This document shows, piece by piece, positions 32,345 to 42,809 of a stretch of DNA of 64,000 nucleotides; the stretch's first letter is position 1; every line of letters starts with the position of its first letter. This stretch comes from Cylindrodendrum hubeiense (Eukaryota; Ascomycota; Sordariomycetes; Hypocreales; Nectriaceae): assembly GCA_014621425.1 (NCBI GenBank), contig JAANBB010000130.1:27338-91337 (forward strand), in the 5' to 3' direction. The notes below the pieces were generated by a model, which made no database searches, was not told where the DNA came from, and saw only the letters and a list, made by a program, of their open reading frames with translations. A program made the position numbers and the translations under genes.

Positions 32345-34668
32345 TCAATTTGTCCCCTTCTTGTTCTTATTCTTCTTCTTCTTCTTGGGCTTGGGATTTT
32401 CAGCCGACTCCTCATTACCATTGTCCACTGACCCGCCCTTGTTCTTTTCTTCTTTGCTGGTATCTTCCACGTCGTCTGTCATCTCTTGCTCGTCGTCATC
32501 AGCCTCATTCTCACCAAGCTGTGCTTTTTGGTTAAGCAATATGCCTTTGATAGTGTCCTCAAGCCCCAGCTCGGCCAATCCTCCATTGGCTCGCGCCCTA
32601 TCCTCAGCCAAGGCCATGCTGAAGAGTTTGTTCCAGGTCTCAGGAGAAATATCGTCAAATTTCTTCCACTCGAGCCACCTCTCAGGCAAATTGTCACCCC
32701 ACCCCAGCCGGCGATTAAAATCACGTAGTGTAGGAGCGTCTTTGCGGTTGTGAACAAGGCGATTAGGCCAACGACGGGTGATGGTATTCTTCGGCTTCAG
32801 ACTTAGGCCGAGGAAGCCTGTTGCAGTGAGGCCACGCTCAAACTGACTGTACGGAGAGACCATGTTGAGAAGATGGAAGTAGTGAGGCGAACTAAGGTAA
32901 CTAAGTGCCACAAGTCAGAATGATGAGTACGGAATATGCTCAGTAACTTACTGCTCAGAGAACCTATCCCAGTTCCGCCAGAAAACTAGACCAAGTTTAC
33001 GACGCAAAGCTGCTGGGGTATCCTCTGGATCTCCAACAGCCAGAGGCGGCGCGAGTTCGTCTAGTTTCGTACCGGAGCTTTGAAATATGAGTTGCGTCTC
33101 TGCCTCAAGGTCCTTCTTGACCGAGTCCATCTGATGAATCACGCTTTCTCGAGTGAGTGTCAATATCGTTGCGTTCGGGTTTTCGTCCTCATGTCGAAGC
33201 AGGGCACCCAACGATATGAGTGTGAGAAATGGTTTCCTATCCCAATAGTGGGCAGCCTGAGATAAATTAGCTAAAGCGTTGTGAAAGGGACGAGCAATGG
33301 GGCACATACTTCAATGCGGTCAAACTGCTTTTTGGTGGGCCCGATTGTGTGATGAGAAGGAAGCTCATGGATGTACATTGAGATGATGCGAATCTCTGGC
33401 TGAAGTATCTTGATACGTTTCTGAAAGGTGAGGCACAAATCTCTGACGTAGTAGAACATCTTGCCGTAGACATCGTTCTGTGCGGGACCGCAGGGGTGAT
33501 CAAGAAGTTCAATCGGCCACTCTGCAAGGGGTTCTTGAGTCGCACCCATAGGATAGGGGATGTGGTCTTGGAAAAAGAGACTAGATGTATTAGCAATTCT
33601 TCCTTCCAATAACAATAGAAAACTGACGGGTTCAGAGTGTCAAACTCTTCTCTGGGATGCCCATAAGGGAGAAGAAGCCCATCGGACCGCCAACGCATCA
33701 TCCCAGTGGCTCTGACAGGAGTCATCCGTTTGATAACTTGAGGCAATGGCTCCGAGTATTTCTTGCAGTCAAAGGCTCTGACGATAGAAACATTGGCGAT
33801 GCTTATATCTTTGGATCGTTTCAGATACTGGATGATTTGCGACCACTGGGCTCGATTGATGTCGATGACCACCGATTTCCCTCCCCGCGGCATGGTGATG
33901 GGGAATGCATTTTCTGTCGAGATATTACCGGCGTCGTACAACTTTTCCAAATCGTTCATTGCCGCCAACAGAGGTTCGGCTGCAACAATCTCCATGTGAC
34001 GAAACATGGTGGAGGGGAGCATGGCTGAATACCAGAGATGGACCACCGTTTCGGCATTCGTCATTGGGTCGTACGAGTCATCAGTGAGGATGAGCACGGT
34101 CAAGACCAAGCGAGTAAGGTGGTGAGCGGAGGTCTCGTTGATGGTAGCGGTGATCTTGATCGTGGCCGTGTCTGGAAGCTTGCAGATGCTGTAGATGAGA
34201 TGGCGGAGGCTCGATTCTGTTCGCGTTAGCAAGAGTGCGTAGGCTAGTTTTGGCTCGAGAGCGGTTACCTCCGACGAGGAGGAGATCAAGAGCGCCGTCA
34301 AACTCTTTGCCCTCGTTTTTCTCAAGGCTCAGCACGTCGGTTGCCGCATGCTTGGCCCAGAACCAGGGATCCTCCCAGGGATCATCAGGACTTTTCAAGT
34401 CCGAGAGGTTATCGGGAGCCAAGTAGTCAACAACACAATGGTGTCTGTGAAAGAACCAGTGACTTTCTCTGCACTCTCGGCTACAGTACTGGAAGGTATC
34501 AGCAAAAGGAAGAGACACTCATACAAGCAACAAGATATAACCTACCGCCAAAAGAAGACATTTGGGACAAGGGATTTGCGGAGTTCCTAGGCAGTACGCG
34601 CCGTCATCGTGTCGAACTGGACATCGGGGCTCGGTGATGGGCACGTAGTCCAACTCGTAGTCGGTCAT
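32345..34668 (-). CDS. MYND zinc-finger / DUF4470 protein, six exons
   Basis: Six-exon model on the minus strand: 34546-34668, 34269-34488, 33628-34216, 33310-33580, 32952-33256 and 32345-32900, giving 687 residues, in frame across five introns of 47-57 nt. Splicing assembles an N-terminal MYND-type finger: 'CPVRHDDGAYC', 'PCPKCLLLAYCSRECRESHW', then 'HRHHC', with cysteine and histidine ligands drawn from exons 1 and 2. Downstream is the DUF4470-like segment ('LTDDSYDPMTNAETVVHLWY', 'SAMLPSTM'), then a long helical region and an acidic, then Lys-rich tail ('PKKKKKNKNKKG'). MYND fingers bind proline-rich peptides in partner proteins; fungal MYND-DUF4470 proteins have no fixed function. The tail could be a nuclear or nucleolar signal. 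The frame is also open upstream to about 34782, so an earlier start is possible. Confidence 0.85.
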
Positions 34669-35179
34669 TGCGAATAGCTTTGGGTCGTAAACCCAGCACA
34701 CTTGTGGTGACTCTGTGATGGATGACAGGGGATGGAACCGAGGGAGTGGAGTTGATGTGATGAAAGTCGGATTTATATGAACCAAGCAAAGTCAGGTGAG
34801 CTGGGAAACACTTGCCGCACTTGAAAACAGCTGGCAGGCAACCTTAGACCAGCGTGACGAGGTGTTTAGGCCACACAAACCACTAGAAACAAGCCAGCCA
34901 CCACCTACAAGCTTCCCGTTCAGGGGGAACTTGGCTAATGCAAATGGTCAGGGCAAAGAAACCTGCGACCTTCCCATTCGCTTTTAGTGGCACTGTTTGG
35001 TTACCACGAGCGTCGTTTCATGCCATATTACTCCTTTCAGTTCTTCCGTTATGTTCCCGTCCGTGGTCTTGGCCAGCGAGCACTAGATTGACAGTCAAAA
35101 TGTCTCAAACAGAAGCTTGCTATTGTATTAAAAACGGACAATATTGTTTGGGTCCTTCTATTCTACCCTAAGAGCTTGT
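34669..35179. other. Intergenic region
   Basis: About 510 bases between two minus-strand genes: the promoter of the MYND gene and the 3' flank of the fluoride exporter gene. Nothing else seen. Confidence 0.35.
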
Positions 35180-36541
35180 CTATGTTGAGCACAGCAGGGC
35201 ACTGTAGCCGTCACTCCAGCGGAGTCCACCCATGATAGCAATCATTAACACCAACGACACTACGACACTGCTTGTCCCATACACCCATGCACTCCGCCGT
35301 CGCAAACTGCTGAGTTCCGAGACCCACGTGGAGATTGTTGTCAGACACCCGCAGAAACCGTCCTCCACGCCCTGAAGCACCTGGCACCCCACTACGCCCC
35401 CGATCGGCACATGGGCAATGTCCCACGCCATGCCCAGGATCGCGGTTCCTAGCACATTCGCCACAAACGTGCCCATGGGGAACGTCGCAATCATCCCGTT
35501 GAGGTGCAGCGAAAGGTGGAAGCGGGCCAGGCAGCCGAGGGGCGCAAACACCAGGGCAAAGATCGCCTGGCCACGCCAGGAATCATCGGGTGGAAATATA
35601 GAGAGCAGAACGGCACCGACCCAACAGCCCCAGCCTAGAATCATGGCGAGAGGATCAAGAACCTTCCGCGCCAACGAGAATGGGATCGAGGGCGTCACTC
35701 GCTCCATTGCAACGGCGAGTTGTGCCCCGACAAAGAGTCCCGACAGCGACAACGATATCGTCGTGATAAGTACGGCAAGCATCGCCATGAACGAGTATCC
35801 TCCATTGCGATCAACTGGCGATTCCGTGACACCGGGAGTCTCCATCTCGTTCGATAACGCGAGGAACAAATCCTTGATGAAGCTTGAAAACGTCGTGAAA
35901 CTTCCACAGAACCCTGTTGCCAGTCCAATGTACAGTGGAATAGTCTTCTTCGTTGCTAAATGTGCCTTCTTCGCCGCCGTCAAGTCCATTAGAGAAGGCG
36001 CCGACCCTGATCCATCCTCTTCATCGCGGGCCTTTTGCTTCGCACGCTCGATGGCTTGATGGTAGATCGGAGTGCCCCATTCGTGACGGAAGAGCATGCG
36101 GTCTTCGGCAAGGAAACCCATGACGAGACTACCGGTGAAATTGGCCCATAACGTGTTGAATATGACGGGAGTGCCGGGATATCGGGTCAACGCTGTTAGA
36201 CCTAGGCGTGCGAGGGTGCCGACAAGGGCGAAGAAAACCAGGTACGAGTGCGTGTATGCTTGGGTGGCCAATTTCGACACATCGGCGTCCTTCGTGCCCT
36301 GCTCGTCTGGTTCTTCCAACACCTGCTCTGCTCCTCTTGCCCCAGGCCGTAAAATAGGTTCGTCATGGCGGGTCAGGCTGTCTCTCCGCGAATTCTTCGC
36401 TCCAAGCCCGTCGGCGTCATCGCGCAGTGTCGCTTGAATTGGGGATTCCACAGAAACCTCGCCAAGTTCACAATAAGAGTCTGGGGCGTCGTACACTCCA
36501 GAGCGGCCTCGTTCTCCTGGGTTGTCGTTTGCGCTCTCCAT
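35180..36541 (-). CDS. FEX1: Fluoride export protein (FEX, two CrcB domains)
   Basis: Single-exon frame of 453 residues. After a hydrophilic N-terminus of about 95 residues come two CrcB/Fluc-like repeats. Repeat one carries 'LWANFTGSLVMGFL' and 'GFCGSFTTFSSF' (about 210-221); repeat two carries 'VANVLGTAILGMAW' and 'DGFCGCLTTISTW'. The conserved Asn and the Gly-Thr-Thr/Ser turns belong to the fluoride pore. Eukaryotic FEX proteins fuse two CrcB units into one chain joined by a linking helix, and this chain has the expected layout with a Lys/Asp-rich loop in the first repeat (about 165-200). It removes fluoride across the plasma membrane, protecting the cell from fluoride taken up as HF. Confidence 0.95.
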   Translation of the reverse strand: MESANDNPGERGRSGVYDAPDSYCELGEVSVESPIQATLRDDADGLGAKNSRRDSLTRHDEPILRPGARGAEQVLEEPDEQGTKDADVSKLATQAYTHSYLVFFALVGTLARLGLTALTRYPGTPVIFNTLWANFTGSLVMGFLAEDRMLFRHEWGTPIYHQAIERAKQKARDEEDGSGSAPSLMDLTAAKKAHLATKKTIPLYIGLATGFCGSFTTFSSFIKDLFLALSNEMETPGVTESPVDRNGGYSFMAMLAVLITTISLSLSGLFVGAQLAVAMERVTPSIPFSLARKVLDPLAMILGWGCWVGAVLLSIFPPDDSWRGQAIFALVFAPLGCLARFHLSLHLNGMIATFPMGTFVANVLGTAILGMAWDIAHVPIGGVVGCQVLQGVEDGFCGCLTTISTWVSELSSLRRRSAWVYGTSSVVVSLVLMIAIMGGLRWSDGYSALLCST

Positions 36542-37595
36542 TGAGGATGCGATGGCGTCTCGCCGGTGACGTCGTTCGATTGTGGGTACAGCTTTGAATT
36601 GCTAGTCCGTCTCGTGAGCTGTTCGCTATCCCAAGCCCCTTTGATCGCCGACACGACTAGGTCGTTGCAGTTGGATCATAGTCAAGAGGTGCAAAAGAGA
36701 AGATCGCTCGACTCATATTTTGCAAAATTAATCTCTGGACTGGGAGATGGTAAAATGACCAAGTCGGTTATGACGGCACTGGGCTCCAGAGAAACAGCCC
36801 GAGAATCTGCCGGAGCGACGTGCGGCCCGTGGGTGCTTTTGAAGGAGGTTTCTGGAGATGTTGTGGAGTGCAGGGGCCTAGAGACCTTAGCAGCTTAGCA
36901 GGGAGACGGGGCGATAACAATGGCAGGGGCAGTCTGCAGGAGGGCGACGGGGTGGGCCGTGACCCCGGGATTCCAGATACAGCATGCCAGAGTTGCGGGA
37001 ACCGGATTCTAGCGTTTCTCTGAAGGGGATAGACTTGAAGATTCACAAATTCACAATAGACTTTGCTTTCCCTAGTCCAGATTACAGTAGCTGCAGCCTC
37101 CAGAGGTCACGTCCCTCGGATTTAGGTACCATGTACTCCCCACATTCCTCAACAATTCACGGCCTCGTCCAACGGGGAGCTCCGAAGCTCTTATCTTATC
37201 GCGACCGCCCCTCGCCGAGCCGTCTGCCCCACCTGCCCACCTGCTCCCGGCCGTACCTTGTGATCTCGTCGACGCTGCTTGTGCTTGGGGGCTTGGTCTT
37301 GGTCTGTAAGTCGGTACCAGGTAGCACATGCCCTGGCAGTGCCTTCAGCCATCCTCTTAGGTAGGTAGGTACTCCAGGTACTCCAGGTACCGATACATAA
37401 ACCATCTCCCACCGACTCTCCGTCCCCTTCTTTTCCTTTCTTCTCTTTCTCTCTCTCTCTTCTCTTTTCTCCTTGGATCCGTCCCAGCATCTCCCCACGG
37501 CGATTGCTTCACCGTCTCTCTACCATAGCCGCCTTTCGCAATAAACTTCAGTGCCAGATCCCTCCATCCCTCCTCTCCTCCTCTCTGATCTCGCA
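36542..37595. promoter_or_regulatory. Divergent intergenic region (FEX / uracil phosphoribosyltransferase)
   Basis: About 1 kb between divergent genes. A short repeat of GGTACTCCA units lies at about 37366-37390, and a strong CT tract (CTTCTTTTCCTTTCTTCTCT and on) spans about 37426-37473, some 120-170 bases before the ATG at 37596, a usual position for a fungal transcription start region. No gene seen. Confidence 0.5.
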
Positions 37596-38409
37596 ATGGC
37601 TCCCTTACCGCCCAATGTCCACGTCTCCAACCACCCTTGCCTCCGGGCCAAACTGAGCCAGCTGCGCGCCAAGTCGGTGAGCGCCCGTGACGTCAAGTCG
37701 CTGATCCACGAGCTCTCCGTCATCGTGGCATGCGAGGCGTTCGCGACTGCAATCGCCGCTGTGGACGGTCCCAAGGTACGGAGTCGCCCACCACCCTTCG
37801 GTTTTCAACATCAAGATGACGCTGACACAATAAACTACAGGGCGAGACGCCCTTGGGTTTCGATTTCACCACCACGACCGTCCAGCCCAACACCATGTGT
37901 ATTGTGCCTATCCTGAGATCCGGTCTCGGCATGGTTGAAGGTCGGTGAACCAACTCCGTCACTTCCCGTTGAGTCCGATCAGCTTACACTCCCTCCTAGG
38001 TGTCCAAACTATTCTCCCCAACCCCGTTCCTGTTCACCACCTTGGCATGTACCGCGAACCCTCCACGCTCGACCCTGTCGAGTACTACAACAACCTCCCC
38101 CACCACATCCCGGAAGACCCATCCTCCGCATCCAACGCTAGTAGCCTTGCCATCCTGGTCGACCCCGTCATTGCCACTGGTGGTACCTGCGCCGCAGCCA
38201 TCCAGACCCTCCGCGAGTGGGGTGCCAAGCGCATCATCGTTTTGGGCATCGTCGCCGCTGAAGACGGTCTTCAAAGGGTTGCGGCCGAGTGGCCAGAGGG
38301 TACCGAAATTTGGCTTGCCGGCGTGGATAAGGAGCTAACTCAGACTGGCATGTTGAAGCCAGGTCTGGGCGATGTCGGAGACAGATTGTTCCTAACTATT
38401 GGCAAGTAG
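37596..38409 (+). CDS. Uracil phosphoribosyltransferase
   Basis: Spliced model: exons 37596-37775, 37841-37940 and 38000-38409, giving 229 residues; introns are 65 and 59 nt and the frame is continuous. The order is that of UPRTases: 'HPCLRAKLSQLRAKS' at the start, 'ETPLGFDFTTTTVQPNT', 'CIVPILRSGLGMVEGVQTIL' across the second splice site, the PRPP loop 'ILVDPVIATGGTCAAAIQTL', and 'GLGDVGDRLF' near the end. It makes UMP from uracil and PRPP in pyrimidine salvage in the cytosol. The chain is near the usual length (about 210-250). It has no uridine kinase domain, unlike the bifunctional type. Confidence 0.96.
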
Positions 38410-38549
38410 AGTTGCACAACCGAGTATGCTTAGGGACAGAATCACACATCACAGGAGGATTACCTAGAGACATGCAGCACCGTCTTATGATTACACGAAG
38501 CTCAGGTAGTAATATACAAACAAGACAATAATACCCCATACCTCGTACA

Positions 38550-41500
38550 TCATGGAATAACAAACTGCTCCTCGTCAAGCAATGTCTGTTCCTTCCAGCA
38601 ATCGTCAATCCACTTCCCGGATACTATCCTAGGCTGCGTACGCCTTGAGCTTAACTCCGTGCGCACCATATCTGCCGCCTCGCCAACCTGCATTGCATCC
38701 TCGCCGTCAATCACGACATGCGTCGCAGAAGGATCATTCGGATCATCCGTGACTGCTCCACCGCCATATCGTATATAGTGCTTCAACTTGGAAATCCTAT
38801 TGTCGTCCACATCGACTTGATGAAAAAGCACCACACACCGTCGGAACATGAAGCTCCTTAGGTTCGTCAAATCCTTGCCATGTTCTTCCAGCTGCTCTAG
38901 AAACTGGCCCTTGTCAAAGGGCTCGCCGTCCTCAATTTTGGGCATATCGTCCATCAAGTCCCTGAGCTCCTCGACCGACACGTCTCGTGCGTAGCTGTCA
39001 CCAAATTGGTCGGTGTTCTGGTCCGCGGCGTGCTTCAAAGCATCCGTTGCGTATAATAGGTGCGATGATTCGAACGGGAGGAGTGACTGCCCGGATTCCT
39101 GCTCGAGACAGTCCTTCAGCCACCGCGGGCGAATCAGGTCGACTTCTCCGCCCTTAATAAGACTGGCAACTTTTATAACCTTCTTGTCGGCTATCAGGAC
39201 CATGTTAGTGCCCGGCGCAGCGCGCTGTGATATAGTGCCGCCATTTTCCTTTATAATAGCCTCCAGTTGGGCCTTGGTCTTTTTATACGGCTTGAGTGAT
39301 TCGGAGAGGACGCAAAACTCAAGTCCCTCGAAGACCTTGGTCTTTTCGCCCTTGAATTCAACAGGGCCCACGTCCTCGCCAGCGATAACAAGTTCCCTCT
39401 TTATGCGTTTCGGGTTTCGTCGTTTCCGGTCCTCGACTGTCATGGCCTTTTCTTTCGACTCTTCATCCACCCGGTCTTTCAACTCCTGAAACTCCTCAAG
39501 CGAGAGTGCCGTGTCCCAGGTTCGATCTAGTCGCAATCGTCGGAATCGCGGGAATCGTAGGGTGAAGCCACGTGCAAACTGGTCGGATGGTCCTACACTC
39601 GCCGCCTTGACGGAGAGGACGATAGAGTCTTTGGGTCGGATCCACACATCCGGCCGTTCAAATTGCCTGGTATCCCCTCCGCCGAGCTCTATATATTCCG
39701 ATGGCGGGTTCTTCTGATCCCAGTCAATCCATTTCCCTTCTGTCCGGTGTCGAATTTCTGCGTAGTCTTCTGCCCGAAATCCACCGCCGACTTTGAAGAA
39801 ACTGAAACACTTTTCTGGATTGGCACCAGCCTGGATATGATTCTGCGTTACTCGGAGTCCGCACATGAAACTCGAAAGACCACCACCACGCTTTCCAGAA
39901 CCGTAGTAACCGCCGATCACGACACAGTCCAGAGACTCGCCAAATTCGGACATGTACTCAGGCTTGACTTTGAGCCAGTCATCATTTCTGCTGTTCAGTC
40001 GGTACATAGAGCGAGGGTTCTTGAGGACTAGGCCTTCTGAGGCATTGGCAACGACATCTCGCAGGAGGGGCTCGATCGCATCGGCAGAGGTGGCGCTAGT
40101 ATAACCGTGGATTTCCAGGCGACGGTGAACTGGCTTGACGGCCTTTTCGAGCGCTCGGTGTCGATCTCGAAGCGTATATTGGGCCAATTGCTTGTTGTTG
40201 AGGTAGAGGATGTCGAAAATCCGGAACAGTGGGCGATGGCCGGCAGAGTCTGAATCGGACTTATTCTGTTGTTCGGAAATGGCGGCGGTCTTGAGGGTAC
40301 CAAAGGGGACCATCTTGTCCACACCCATATCCCAGGTAATCATCTCGCCGTCCAGGATCAAGTTTTTGACGCCTGGTGCGAATGCGTTCTTCAGGTGACG
40401 GGTCAAACTCGAATTCTCGTCCTGGAGGCCATCTCCGTATAAGTATGTGTATTCCTTGGCCTTTCTCGACCAAAAGCAGAATCTTCGACCGCCTGGATGA
40501 GCTTTATCTTCGACCATGTGCACCTGCATCCGCTCGCCGTCAAGCTTCTCCTCGATCCAGAATTCGGGGTCCTCCTCGGTCGGGCGAAGGAGCTGGATCA
40601 TTTTCTGGAACGAAGAGGGCATCTGGAACTGAGCAAGCTGGGGTTGGAAGCACTGCATCAGGGCAACTCCGGCCTCCTCCTGCTGCAGTCGGACCTCGCG
40701 GTCGTAAAGCTCCCAACACACGCGCCGCAGACTGGAGGAAACGCTAAACAGGGCGTCGCCATCTGGGTGCCAGAGGTCCAAGAGGGTCTTCTCAGTAGCA
40801 CCCACCTTCATCTGCTTGAGAACGATTCGGACCAACCACATCAGCTCCTCGGCGTTCATGCGATTGTAGAAAGTCTCGAAGATACGCAGGTTCTCGGCCT
40901 CGCCAGCAGACGCAGCCAGCTTGTCCAACTGCTCGTTGACCTCAGCAATTGTCATCTTTCCAACCTGGGTCCGCATAGGCCGCTTCGAAATAACCTCGAA
41001 GCACCGGCCAGCAAAGTCGCCAGCCAGGCGAGCGGCGGAGGTCTGACCGGGGAGCTTCCAATGAAGGAGATTGTAGCCATCCTCGGAGTTTTTGTCGATT
41101 TTCATGAGCTTGACCAGGAGCTTGCCAATAGCATTCTCTTTCAGGCCGTAGACACCGCGGTCACGGTCTTTGTCGGGCAGAATCAGCCGCAAAGCTGGGT
41201 AGAAGTCGTTGCCGACCTCTTTGCGCCATCGAATAATGAATCGGTCAATAATGTGCCGTCGCTGTTCGTGGGGCGAGAGCTTGTTTGCGCCGCGGAATGC
41301 CTTCTTCGGCCCTCCACCGGTTACATTCTGCTTCTTATTCTCGTTGAGAGGATTAAACAACTCCCGGAACAGCTCGGAAAAGACTAATGTTTTGGAATGA
41401 TTCCTTGGTCGATTGGGGAACCTTTATTCGGGTTAGCAGGCGCTGAGTTACAAAAGGCTGCGACTCACTTCTCGTCCAATTCTTCTATACTCATCCCGAC

Positions 41501-41572
41501 GACGCCATATTGCATCTCATCTTCCCGCTGAGCATCTCCGCTAGGAGATTTCTCCTCATTCTGTGTGGTCAT
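38550..41572 (-). CDS. lig4: DNA ligase IV
   Basis: Spliced model: complement of 41469-41572 joined to 38550-41421, giving 991 residues; the 47-nt intron (GTGAGT...AAAG) restores 'LDEKFPNRPRNHSKTLVFSE'. Parts in order: the ligase N-terminal helical domain, the nucleotidyltransferase core with the adenylation motif 'EEKLDGERMQ' (lysine at about residue 327), 'LILDGEMITWD', 'SEGLVLKNP', 'WLKVKPEYM', an OB-fold domain, and two C-terminal BRCT domains (about 715-810 and 890-991, the last with 'WIDDCWKEQTLLDEEQF'). The region between the BRCT domains is where XRCC4/Lif1 binds in this family. It seals double-strand breaks in non-homologous end joining in the nucleus. All catalytic motifs look intact. 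Its 3' end is 140 bases from the convergent UPRTase gene. Confidence 0.96.
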
Positions 41573-42809
41573 GGCAACGTCAGCACGTGGTTGTCGCGCC
41601 CGTAGAGCTCAGCGTGGATGGATCCGCTCAAAGGAGGACACCGCGGGGGTTGCTGTGCACAGAAGGGAATATTCGTAATCACCGGCTCGATCGCAAGGAT
41701 TGAGTGACTCTCACACTAACATGGCTGATGGTCGGAGGATGGGCCGGTGATGCATTAAATAGGCGTGTATGAACGCATAACAGTGGAATCTGCAGGTGAG
41801 CTGAGCTGTTGCTGCCTGGGCAGTAGTAGCCTGGAGGCCAGCAAGCTTCCAGCGCACGTCCCGTGGAGTCTGTTACGTAATCAACTTCACCACCAACACT
41901 TCGCCAACACCCTCATGCGGTCGGGACCTTTCTTAAAACATCATTCAGGGGGGTTTCTTGACAATAATCAACAGAAAATGTCAAGATGCTGAAAGAGCCA
42001 TATGATACATTTGGGAGGATACTTTAATGCCAACCCAAAATTAGTAGATAGGGGAGGGAAAGATAAAAAATGCATCTTGAGTCGTACAGGCCGAGGTCAG
42101 TGATTCACATAAGCCAAAGTAGAACACCTCATCATTGCAGAGGGAGGGAAAGTCTAGAATGTTTCAATACCTTGTCTCAATACCTTGTTTTCGTCTTCCT
42201 GTATGCTATCTGCACAAAAAGGCCAGGGTGCGATTAAAAGAGCCAACCAAAACATGAAAGCTATGACATGATCTTTTCTTGGCACGATGCTAGTTGGGCG
42301 CCCAATATTGGCACTGGCCTGTAGAAATTCGCAATCAGACTCCGGAGCTTCCAAGATGGACTTTTTTAAACGTAGCCGTTCATTCCTAGTATCGCTGTCC
42401 TCTTGGTGTCCACCGCGAATCACAACCTTCTCACTCATCACATTAGAACGTCACTTACTGCATTGATTAAGTCTGCCCACCACACTCCATCCTTCGATCA
42501 GGGACTCTCAAGCATTTTCTTTTCCCGTATCAATTCTGCCTGCATCAGGGGCTTCCAAGCAGGTTGTGATTCTGTGTTACATCTCACAAGCCAAGTACCC
42601 CCTTTGTCTGCAGAAACCGCATCCGCGACACCAATCAATTGTCGCCGGCTCTGGTTCAGTGCCATGTCCACAGCTTCACGGACATCTCGCGTAGTGAATA
42701 GGAACAGGTTAAGAGAGATGTCTAGTATAAGTGTCACAATGTTCTTCCACGATGGATAGCTTAAACACTACAACTCGCACTAAACTAACAAGACGAAATC
42801 GGACATCAA
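41573..42809. other. Intergenic region with unassigned frames
   Basis: About 1.2 kb between the divergent ligase IV and amidoligase genes, so both promoters should be here. The part at 42.15-42.78 kb has two protein-like minus-strand frames, listed separately. The rest shows nothing. Confidence 0.35.
42154..42780 (-). pseudogene. Possible broken gene or unassigned exons
   Basis: Two neighbouring minus-strand frames. The upstream one (about 42780-42498) includes 'WKNIVTLILDISLNLFLFTT' and 'DMALNQSRRQLIGVADA' but has no good ATG. The downstream one (ATG at 42438, stop at 42154; 94 residues) includes 'ILEAPESDCEFLQASANIG' and one hydrophobic helix 'VIAFMFWLALLIAPWPF'. I tried simple GT-AG joins between them and each put a stop in frame or lost the frame. 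It could be a decayed gene, two exons of a gene I cannot assemble, or chance. Confidence 0.25.

Noticed and set aside
40497..41387. 296-codon plus-strand frame opposite ligase IV
   Set aside because: Antisense to the catalytic core of a conserved ligase; no domain.
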